In this document: positions 9,296 through 15,757 of the stretch, in pieces | Layout: each line of letters begins with the position of its first letter | Numbering within the stretch: the first letter of the stretch is position 1 | Assembly (NCBI GenBank): GCA_036378495.1 | Contig: DASUWI010000123.1 | Coordinates: forward strand, 1-19,305 | Direction: 5' to 3' | Origin: JAFALX01 sp036378495 | Lineage (GTDB): Bacteria > Chloroflexota > Dormibacteria > Aeolococcales > Aeolococcaceae | Length of the DNA: 19,305 nucleotides | Program-made: the position numbers and the translations under genes | Notes under the pieces: model-generated | The model's database searches: none | Told to the model about the DNA's origin: nothing | Seen by the model: only the letters and a program-made list of their open reading frames with translations

Positions 9296-10421
9296 ATGAG
9301 CGAGCTTGCCGATCGCGCCGCGCGCGTCGCCACCCGCATCGACGAGATGCAGGTGCATCTTTGACCTGCCCGGCAAACGCTCCCGCCTCGACGAGCTCGA
9401 ACGGCTGATCGCCGACCCCGGCCTCTGGGACGACTCCCGCCGCGCCGCCGCCCTCACCCAGGAGGCCGCGCGCCTGCGTGACGACATCGCCGCGTGGGAC
9501 TCGCTGACCCGCCGGGCCCACGACGCCCGTGAGCTGGCGTCGCTCGTCGACAGCGAGGCCGACGCCGACGTCGAGGCCGAGCTGACGAGCGAGGTCGCGG
9601 CCCTGGAGCGGGAGGTCGAGGCACGCGAGGTCGACCTCCTGTTCGGTGACCCGTATACCGACCACGCGGCCATCCTCGGCATCCACGCCGGCGCCGGCGG
9701 CACCGACTCGCAGGACTGGGCGGAGATGCTGCTGCGCATGTACCTGCGCTGGGCCGAGCGGCACACGTTCGACGTCGAGTTCCTCGAGGAGTCCGCGGGT
9801 GAGGAGGCCGGGATCAAGAGCGCCACGGTGCGCATCGCCGGTCCCCGCGCCTACGGGCTGCTGAAGGCAGAGCGCGGGGTGCACCGCCTGGTTCGGCTGA
9901 GCCCGTTCGACCAGGCGCACCGCCGGCACACATCGTTCGCGCTCGTCGAGGTGACGCCCGAGATCGAGGACGACGTGAGCATCGAGATCGATCCCGACGA
10001 CGTGCGCACCGATGTGTTCCGTTCCAGCGGCGCCGGCGGGCAGCACGTCAACAAGACGTCGTCCGCGGTGCGGCTGACGCACATGCCCACCGGGATCGTG
10101 GTGACCTGCCAGAACGAACGTTCGCAGCAGCAGAACCGGGATGTCGCATGGCGCGTGCTGCGCTCGCGGCTGCTGGCGCTGCAGCAGGCGGCGCACGCGC
10201 AGCGCGTCGCCGACCTCAAGGGCGAGTCGCTGCCGGCCGAGTGGGGGAGCCAGATCCGATCCTACGTGCTGCACCCCTACACGCTTGTCAAGGACCATCG
10301 CACCGGTCTCGAGGTGGGCAACACCCAGGCGGTGCTGGACGGCGATATCGACCCTTTCATCGAGGCATATCTGCGCTGGTCGGCGTCCGAGCAGGGGCAG
10401 CGCGAACCGCTCTCCGCGTGA
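9296..10421 (+). CDS. prfB: Peptide chain release factor 2, programmed +1 frameshift
   Basis: RF2 releases the finished peptide at UGA and UAA codons. The gene begins with 22 codons from ATG 9296 to CTT 9359-9361 and then meets an in-frame UGA (9362-9364). A +1 shift skips T9362 and continues with GAC at 9363 (DLPGKRSRLDELERL), giving about 374 aa, near the usual 365. The later frame shows the RF2 tripeptide SPF (about 202-204) that reads UGA/UAA and the catalytic GGQ (about 247-249) in SSGAGGQHVNKTSSAVRLTH. The continuous open frame that starts at 9306 is not the true N-terminus. There is no ribosome site at the ATG, but a -10 box lies 7 nt before it. The ftsE-ftsX genes follow, an arrangement common in Actinomycetota-like genomes. 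Confidence 0.95.
9350..9365 (+). promoter_or_regulatory. prfB frameshift site CAG GTG CAT CTT TGA C
   Basis: The slippery CTT, the UGA stop and the following C match the classical prfB site. The internal Shine-Dalgarno-like element is AGGTG rather than AGGGGG, but it sits at the same distance from the CTT as in the Escherichia coli site (one codon, CAT, between). When RF2 is scarce the ribosome pauses at UGA and shifts +1, so RF2 limits its own synthesis. Confidence 0.93.
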
Positions 10422-10536
10422 CAGAATCGCGACAGCACACGGGTGTGGCGCGAATACAGAGCCGGCCCGAAACCCGCCAGACGAATCGCCGAGTCACCGA
10501 TCTGTAACTCTTCCGGGGGGCTCCGACAGCCGGGGA

Positions 10537-10542
10537 TATACT
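10537..10542 (+). promoter_or_regulatory. Candidate -10 box TATACT upstream of ftsE
   Basis: TATACT in GGATATACT lies in the 229-bp prfB-ftsE gap. It repeats the GATAYACT form seen before prfB and lpdA. A transcript starting about 7 nt downstream would have a leader of about 100 nt before ftsE. No -35 box is evident. Confidence 0.45.
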
Positions 10543-10624
10543 CGGCCGCGTCGCAGATCCGATTGGTGCGTGCGGGCACCATGAATACGCTGGTCTAACC
10601 GTTTTTCACAGGAACACACAAGCG

Positions 10625-10654
10625 ATGCAGGCGGCTATGGGGGAACAGGGGTGA
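10625..10654 (+). CDS. Possible 9-codon leader peptide coupled to ftsE
   Basis: ATG 10625 opens MQAAMGEQG and stops at TGA 10652-10654, which overlaps the ftsE GTG (10651-10653) as GTGA. AGGAA at about 10610-10614 lies upstream at a longish distance. The ftsE start itself has only a weak ribosome site, so translation of this peptide could deliver ribosomes to ftsE. It may equally be a chance frame; no conservation can be judged here. Confidence 0.3.
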   Translation: MQAAMGEQG

Positions 10655-11409
10655 GCGTGGCGTTCGCTGAGCGGTTCGCCACCCATGCGCTCGAGCACGG
10701 CCCGCGCCCGGTCATCTCGTTCCACGGTGTGAGCAAGGTCTACGGGAACCACGTCGTCGCGCTGCGCGACGTCGATCTCGCCATCCATCAGGGCGACTTC
10801 GCGTTTCTCGTCGGCGCCAGCGGCGCCGGCAAGTCGACGCTGGTGCGGCTCCTGATTCGTGAGGAGACACCGTCGACCGGCCGCATCTTCGTCGAGGGCT
10901 CGGAGATCACGCGCATGGCGCATCGCAAGCTGCCCAAGCTGCGCCGGCGGTTCGGCATCGTGTTCCAGGACTTCAAGCTGCTCCCCAACCGCACCGTGAT
11001 GCAGAACGTGGCCTTTGCGCTGCAGGTGACCCATCCCGGCCAGCGCCACATGCACGAGAAGGTGGAGGAGGTGCTCTGGATCGTCGGGCTTGAGGACAAG
11101 CTCGACAAATTCCCGGACGAGCTCAGCGGTGGTGAGCAGCAGCGCGTCGCCATCGCGCGCGCGCTGGTGCACCGGCCGCGCATCTTCGTCGCCGACGAGC
11201 CCACCGGCAACCTGGACCCGGACACGTCCTGGGGCATCGTGCAGCTGCTGCTGCAGATCAACCATCGCGGCACGACCGTGCTGATGGCGACGCACAACCG
11301 CGAGATCGTCGATCTGGTCCGGCGTCGCGTGATAGCCGTGGAGTCCGGGCGCGTGGTGCGCGACGAGGCCCAGGGCAGCTACCTGCGCCCGGGAGATGCG
11401 ACGCTGTGA
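10651..11409 (+). CDS. ftsE: Cell-division ATP-binding protein FtsE
   Basis: A 252-aa ABC ATPase that pairs with FtsX at the division site. Visible motifs are Walker A GASGAGKST (55-63), Q-loop Q106 in VFQDFKLLPNRTVMQNVAFA, signature LSGGEQQ (158-164), Walker B with E183 in IFVADEPTGNLDP, and switch H215 in ATHNRE. The FQDFKLL wording is typical of FtsE. From GTG 10651 the protein has about 20 more residues than usual before VISFHGVSKVYG; a GTG at 10657 is an alternative, and neither has a strong ribosome site. GTGA overlap couples it to ftsX. It would convert ATP hydrolysis into FtsX movement that activates the peptidoglycan hydrolase encoded next. Confidence 0.95.
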   Translation: MSVAFAERFATHALEHGPRPVISFHGVSKVYGNHVVALRDVDLAIHQGDFAFLVGASGAGKSTLVRLLIREETPSTGRIFVEGSEITRMAHRKLPKLRRRFGIVFQDFKLLPNRTVMQNVAFALQVTHPGQRHMHEKVEEVLWIVGLEDKLDKFPDELSGGEQQRVAIARALVHRPRIFVADEPTGNLDPDTSWGIVQLLLQINHRGTTVLMATHNREIVDLVRRRVIAVESGRVVRDEAQGSYLRPGDATL

Positions 11410-12299
11410 GAGCCATCGGCGCAGCCCTCTGGTTTGCGTGGCACAGCGCGGGCCAGAACTTCAAGCGCAACCTCGGGGTGTCCCTCGCAGGCGTGTTCAC
11501 CATGGGGCTGATCCTGTTCCTGGTGGGTGGCGCGCTGCTGTTCACGCACTCCGTTGACTCGATCCTGCAGACGCAGCAGAACAACGCAAGCAAGATCAAG
11601 ATCTACATCTCCGACAGCGCATCGCTGGCGCAGATCACCGACTTCGAGGTGCGCCTCAAGGAGGACCCGCGCGTGATCGGGGTCGCCTTCGAAAGCAAGG
11701 ACGCCGCGGCCAAGGAGGCGTCGCAGGATCCCGACATCCAGCAGGCGTTGCAAACGCTGGGCAGCAACCCGCTGCCGGCGTCGGTCAACCTCGAGGTGCG
11801 GCAGCTGACCGACCTCGCGCACTTCGACCAGCTGGCCAAGGCCACACCGATCGTTGATCGCACCACCGCCACCGACTACAACCCCGACGTCATCAGCAAG
11901 CTGCACACCGTCATCAACGTGATCGAGGTGGTGGGCGGGGTCATCGCGCTGATCCTGTTCGCGATCAGCCTCGTCATCATCATGAACACGATCCGCACCG
12001 CGGTCTACGCGCGGCGCACCGAGATCGAGATCATGAAGCTCGTCGGCGCCACGGACTGGTTCGTCCGCTGGCCGTTCATTCTTGAAGGAATGCTTGGCGG
12101 CATCATCGCCGCCATCTTCTCGGGCGGCATCGTTTTCGCCGGGTACCACCTCTTCGTGCAGAGCGCGCAGCGCAGCCTGCTGAGCGTTCCGTTCGATGGT
12201 GGGTACGCCGTACTCCTCCTCGTGCTGCTCCTCGGTGGAGGCACCCTGGTCGGCGCCTTCGGCAGCTACCTGGGAGTACGGAGATTCCTCGCCGTCTGA
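11406..12299 (+). CDS. ftsX: Cell-division permease-like protein FtsX
   Basis: A 297-aa membrane protein with the FtsX plan: a short cytosolic N-terminus (FAWHSAGQNFKRNLGVSLAG), TM1 about 26-46, a large extracellular loop about 48-168, TM2 about 173-194, TM3 about 225-247 and TM4 about 266-288. The cytosolic stretch YARRTEIEIMKLVGATDWFV (201-220) is the coupling segment conserved in this family. FtsX does not transport; it relays FtsE ATPase cycles to a cell-wall hydrolase through its extracellular loop. GTGA overlaps the ftsE stop. Its own TGA overlaps a CTG that I propose as the start of the hydrolase gene, so all three proteins would be made from one coupled message. Confidence 0.95.
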   Translation: MRAIGAALWFAWHSAGQNFKRNLGVSLAGVFTMGLILFLVGGALLFTHSVDSILQTQQNNASKIKIYISDSASLAQITDFEVRLKEDPRVIGVAFESKDAAAKEASQDPDIQQALQTLGSNPLPASVNLEVRQLTDLAHFDQLAKATPIVDRTTATDYNPDVISKLHTVINVIEVVGGVIALILFAISLVIIMNTIRTAVYARRTEIEIMKLVGATDWFVRWPFILEGMLGGIIAAIFSGGIVFAGYHLFVQSAQRSLLSVPFDGGYAVLLLVLLLGGGTLVGAFGSYLGVRRFLAV

Positions 12300-13567
12300 G
12301 ATGGCGCTCCCGGTTCACCGGCCGCCGTCCAATTCTCAAGCTCGCGCTCGCCGTGCTCGCGGCGGCGACTCTGCTCGGCGGTCCCATGCAGACCGTGGCC
12401 GATCAGTTCACTGACGGGATCAGCGCCGACCAGCAGAAGCTCTCGCAGAATCAGTCGCAGCTGCAGAAGCTGCAGGCGTCGATCGCGTCGGCGCAGCTGC
12501 AGGAGCCGCAGCTGCAGGCGGCGATCGACGCCCTCGACTCGCAGATGGCGCAGACGCAGGCGCTGGTGGCGCAGAACCAGTCGATCCTCGACGGGATCAA
12601 CGCCACGCTGGCCGCAACGCGGGCCAAGCTGGCGGCGACGCAGGCGAAGCTGGCGCAGGAGAAGCAGCACCTCAGCGAGGAGCTGATCGTGATGTACGAG
12701 CTGCAGCAACAGTCGACGCCGCTCAACAACCTGCTCACGTCGAAGACGTTCAACGACTTCTGGCAGAGCGTGATCGAGGCACGCCGCATCGACAGCCAGG
12801 AGGCGGCGCTCACGCGGCAGGTGCAGGAGACCGAGGCCGAGGTGCAGGCCGACGTCAACCAGGTGGCGGCCGAGCAGGCGCAGCAGCAGCAGGTGGTCAA
12901 TCAGCTGGTGGCGACCAAGAACACGCTGGCGCAGCAGGAGGCCACCAAGCAGCGCGCGCTGCAGGAGCTGCAGGCCGCGCAGGCAGCGGATCAGGCGAAG
13001 GTGGCGCAGATCACCGCGAGCAACCAGAACCTCAACAATGAGGTCGCCGCTCTGAACCAGCAGGAGCAGGCGGCACAGGCTCAGGCCGCGGCCGCGGCCG
13101 CGGCAGCGGCAGCGGCTCACGGTGGTGGCGGAGGCGGTGGTGGTGGCGGTGGGCCCAACTCCGGGTTCGCGTGGCCCGACTCCGGCCCCATCTCACAGGG
13201 TTTCGGCTGCACCACGTTCCAGTTCGAGGCATACGACGCCGGCTGCCCCTACCCGCACCGCTTCCACAACGGCATCGACATCGCGGGCGCCTGCGGCAAC
13301 GCCATCCGCGCATCCGCCGGCGGCGTGGTGCACATCGAGCCGTACGACCCATACGGCTTCGGCAACTACATCATCATCACGCACGGCGGCGGCTGGTCGA
13401 CGCTGTACGGCCACATGTCGGGCTTCACCGTCGGCAACGGTCAGTCGGTGGGCCAGGGCCAGCAGATCGGCTGGGAGGGTTCGACGGGCAACTCGACCGG
13501 CTGCCATCTCCACTTCGGCGTCAACGACAACAACACCTGGCTGAACCCGCTCAACTACCTGCCCTGA
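12296..13567 (+). CDS. Secreted coiled-coil M23 (LytM) peptidoglycan endopeptidase, FtsEX partner
   Basis: Read from CTG 12296 this is 423 aa. A signal peptide opens it: basic RWRSRFTGRRP, then LKLALAVLAAATLLGG. Two long Gln/Ala-rich coiled-coil regions follow (about 40-265), then an Ala11-His-Gly11 linker and a C-terminal M23 domain. The domain keeps the zinc and catalytic residues HxxxD (H324, D328 in HNGIDIAG), H373 in LYGHM and HLH (H404, H406), so it should be active, unlike EnvC. Coiled coil plus LytM next to ftsEX matches hydrolases gated by FtsEX (PcsB, EnvC and RipC are analogues). No ATG, GTG or TTG lies in frame before GTG 12353, which would cut off the charged signal-peptide region. 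CTG overlaps the ftsX stop (CTGA), and GGAG lies 12 nt before it. The start is inferred; the domain assignment is firm. Confidence 0.88.
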   Translation: MRWRSRFTGRRPILKLALAVLAAATLLGGPMQTVADQFTDGISADQQKLSQNQSQLQKLQASIASAQLQEPQLQAAIDALDSQMAQTQALVAQNQSILDGINATLAATRAKLAATQAKLAQEKQHLSEELIVMYELQQQSTPLNNLLTSKTFNDFWQSVIEARRIDSQEAALTRQVQETEAEVQADVNQVAAEQAQQQQVVNQLVATKNTLAQQEATKQRALQELQAAQAADQAKVAQITASNQNLNNEVAALNQQEQAAQAQAAAAAAAAAAAHGGGGGGGGGGGPNSGFAWPDSGPISQGFGCTTFQFEAYDAGCPYPHRFHNGIDIAGACGNAIRASAGGVVHIEPYDPYGFGNYIIITHGGGWSTLYGHMSGFTVGNGQSVGQGQQIGWEGSTGNSTGCHLHFGVNDNNTWLNPLNYLP

Positions 13568-14011
13568 GCCACACCTGCGACAACGCGACGTGGTGATGCG
13601 CGGCTGATGCCGCGGTCCGCTCCGACGCAGAGTTCGCTGCTCGCACAACAGTCGTGTCCGCCTCCCGGCGGGTCGGCGGCGGGCGCTGCGCTCGCCGCTG
13701 AGGCGCTGGCGGGTTGCCGCTCTCCTGCGCGCCGAGATCGTCCTCAACGTCGGCGGCGGCGCCGGCTGCTAGCGCCGCGGAGCGGGCGGGGAGTCCCGTA
13801 ACCGAGGTCGGCGCCGGACCGTTTCGATGTCGCAATCTCGGCCGTGAGTTGGGGGTCGCCGCTCACATACATTTACAGCAAGGGCAGGCACCAGATACGC
13901 ACAATGGTGGGGTCCGGTGCGGCGCGCCAGCATGGCTGGGTGCTGACCACTCTCGCCGGACATTCCGGTCGACGGTGTCCACAACGACACCGCATGGAGT
14001 TTCTCTGAAAG
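13568..14011. other. Gene-poor gap between the M23 peptidase and pseudokinase genes
   Basis: No supported gene lies here. It contains a GC-rich 8-bp hairpin with a 3-nt loop (13678-13696, no T-tract) and the lpdA 5' relic (listed separately). An unrecognised 34-codon frame at 13904-14008 ends 3 nt before the next ATG. The absence of a large frame and the presence of a decayed fragment suggest an old insertion or rearrangement scar. Confidence 0.55.
13798..13855 (+). pseudogene. Degenerate copy of the lpdA 5' end
   Basis: Codons from 13811 read A-PDRFDVAI, matching the N-terminus of the E3 gene at 15758 (M-PDRFDVAI). The 24-nt core GCCGGACCGTTTCGAtGTCGCAAT differs at one base, a synonymous GAC/GAT change. 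The start GTG has become GCG, one T is missing after ATC (a frameshift), and similarity fades after about 50 bp. Weak similarity also continues about 13 bp upstream. I read it as a relic of a partial duplication of the lpdA start region, lying one gene upstream of the intact copy. Confidence 0.65.
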
Positions 14012-15715
14012 ATGGACGAATCGAGTACGTCGATCAGGAGGGAGGAGCGCCTGGCGCACGGGCCTGCCGGAGACGTCTGGCGCGTGCGGGCAGCCGACGG
14101 CAGAGTGCTGGTTGCCAGGCAGATCATCGGGGCCACGCGCGGCGAGCACGGCCAGCTGCGCGAGCTGATCCGCCGGGGGCGGGCTCTCGGGCCGCCCGTG
14201 GTGCCGTTCGTCGAGGTCACCGGATCGGGCGGCGATGTCTGGCTGCTGCGCGAGTTCCAATCCGGCGTGCCGCTGTCGAAACTGGCACTGAGCTCGCCGC
14301 TCAATCAACGTCAGGCCGCCGGCATCGCCGACGCCTGTCTGGGCGCGCTCGCGCAGCTCCATGAGGCGGGCCTCTGCCATGGACGCGTGCACATGGGCAA
14401 CGTCTTCATCGGGCCCGACGGCAGCATCCGCCTGGCGGACGGCGGCATCGGGGGCGCGCGGACCCGCCGCGACCTGCGGGCGCAGCAGGACGCCGACCTC
14501 CGGGCCACCGCTGGGATGCTCCACACCGCCTGGCCCGATGCCGAGTACGAGGCCGGCCGGCTCGTCCACGAGCGCCTCGAAGCGGGGCGGATGGGCGACG
14601 CGGCCGCAGCCCGCGAGGGACTCGAGCTCCTCGCCGGCAGCCTGCCGCCGGCCGACAACAAGCCCCTTGCCGACTTCTCGCTCGCGGTCTTGAGCGTTCG
14701 CCTGTTCGACGATCTGGGGGTGCTGGCGCCGCCGGCGTCGGCCGCGCCGCAGCCCGAGACGCCGAAGCCCGAGACGCCACGGCTCACGCCCGGGTCGACG
14801 CCGCTGCCGCTGGAAGCATGGCTGCCCGACGAGCCCTCGCTGTCTCAACCGCAGCCGGCCGACCCCCCACCGGCCGCCCACACACCGGCGGCACCACCGC
14901 CTCCGCCGCCGCCGGCCGCTCGGCCACCGGTCCCACTCGCTGCGGCGGCCCTTCCACCGGCCGAACCGCTGCGGGCCACGCCGCCGCCGCCCGTGGTGGG
15001 ACCCGCAAGCCCGCCGGCGCTTCCGCTGCAACCGCTTCGCTGGCAGGAGCCGGTCGTGCACAACGCGACCGCTCGCCCGGGGGTGCCGAGCCGTCCGCCG
15101 GCCACGCACCGTCTCGCGTCGGGAGAAACGCTGGGCGAGCGTGCGCGGCAGGTGCTCGACCGCCTGCCGGCGGGACGGGCGCGGCTGCAGCGGGCCAGGA
15201 TCGGCCCTGCCCTGGCCGTGTCGGTCGCCCTCGCGCTGACGTTCGTGGCGGCGCGGGCGGTTGCCTCGCCGTCGCAGCACCCCTCGCTGACTCCGTCGCC
15301 CGCGCAGGCACACTCGCAGCCGGCCGCGCCGTCGCCGGCTCCCGGGACCGCGGTGCTCCAGCCGGCGGCGCCGGCGTCGGCAGGCTTCGTTCGCCAGGTG
15401 CAATTGCTGCCGGCCGGTGCCTGCCAGCCGGGCGGAGGCTGTTCGCTCGAGACCATGTTCAACCTGCAGGCGCCGCACGACGGCGGCATCACATGGAATG
15501 TGGTGGCGGTCGATCGCTGCACAGGTGCGCAGACGGTGTTGAGCAGCTCGACGAGCACACCGAACCCGTCATGGCAGGTCGTCTGGAGAACCGACCGGTA
15601 CTCCCTGCCCTCGACCGATCCCATGCTGCTGTACCTGGTCACGGTCTCGCCGTGGCGCGTCGCGTCGTCACCGGTTGCCGTGGGCGACGCCAATGCGTGC
15701 GCTCAGCGCACCTGA
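14012..15715 (+). CDS. Membrane-anchored pseudokinase-like protein
   Basis: The protein is 567 aa. The N-terminal 235 residues resemble a bacterial Ser/Thr kinase in layout: RLAHGPAGDVWRVRAADGRV as the glycine loop, WLLREFQSGVPLSKL as the hinge, and LHEAGLCHGRVHMGNVFIGP followed by DGSIRLADGG as the catalytic and Mg loops. Key residues are changed: HRDxKxxN reads HGRVHMGN (123-130), so the catalytic Asp is Arg and only the Asn remains; DFG reads DGG (143-145); and the VAIK lysine reads R or Q in VLVARQI. A catalytic role is unlikely; it is probably a binding or scaffold pseudokinase. A long Pro/Ala-rich linker (240-370), one membrane span (about 399-417) and a 150-residue outer domain with Cys pairs (471/477, 503/563) follow. 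The ATG has only a weak GAAAG ribosome site. Partners are unknown. Confidence 0.75.
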   Translation: MDESSTSIRREERLAHGPAGDVWRVRAADGRVLVARQIIGATRGEHGQLRELIRRGRALGPPVVPFVEVTGSGGDVWLLREFQSGVPLSKLALSSPLNQRQAAGIADACLGALAQLHEAGLCHGRVHMGNVFIGPDGSIRLADGGIGGARTRRDLRAQQDADLRATAGMLHTAWPDAEYEAGRLVHERLEAGRMGDAAAAREGLELLAGSLPPADNKPLADFSLAVLSVRLFDDLGVLAPPASAAPQPETPKPETPRLTPGSTPLPLEAWLPDEPSLSQPQPADPPPAAHTPAAPPPPPPPAARPPVPLAAAALPPAEPLRATPPPPVVGPASPPALPLQPLRWQEPVVHNATARPGVPSRPPATHRLASGETLGERARQVLDRLPAGRARLQRARIGPALAVSVALALTFVAARAVASPSQHPSLTPSPAQAHSQPAAPSPAPGTAVLQPAAPASAGFVRQVQLLPAGACQPGGGCSLETMFNLQAPHDGGITWNVVAVDRCTGAQTVLSSSTSTPNPSWQVVWRTDRYSLPSTDPMLLYLVTVSPWRVASSPVAVGDANACAQRT

Positions 15716-15744
15716 TCGCTTGGGGTGGCGCGAGGCACCGCCGA

Positions 15745-15750
15745 TATACT
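15745..15750 (+). promoter_or_regulatory. -10 box TATACT of lpdA, leaderless-type
   Basis: TATACT in CGATATACT ends exactly 7 nt before the lpdA GTG, the same distance as at prfB. There is no ribosome site between, so a leaderless transcript is the simplest reading. A TTGGGG at 15720-15725 with a 19-nt spacer is a weak -35 candidate. Confidence 0.55.
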
Positions 15751-15757
15751 GAAACCG

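Noticed and set aside
13080..13155. Ala/Gly codon run as a possible repeat array or unstable microsatellite
   Set aside because: It encodes a flexible Ala11-His-Gly11 linker between the coiled coil and M23 domain, with mixed synonymous codons; the reading frame continues intact.
13678..13696. GC-rich hairpin (8-bp stem, 3-nt loop) downstream of the M23 gene, possible terminator
   Set aside because: It lies about 110 nt after the stop codon, has no T-tract, and such stems are frequent in DNA this GC-rich.
13904..14008. A 34-codon frame (starting MVGSGAARQHG) ending 3 nt before the pseudokinase ATG
   Set aside because: No ribosome site, no family resemblance and arginine-rich random composition; kept only as a remark on the gap.
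13769..15478. Long minus-strand open frame (569 codons) opposite the pseudokinase gene
   Set aside because: Low-complexity Arg/Gly-rich translation typical of an antisense frame in high-GC DNA; the plus-strand reading has kinase-like and membrane features.
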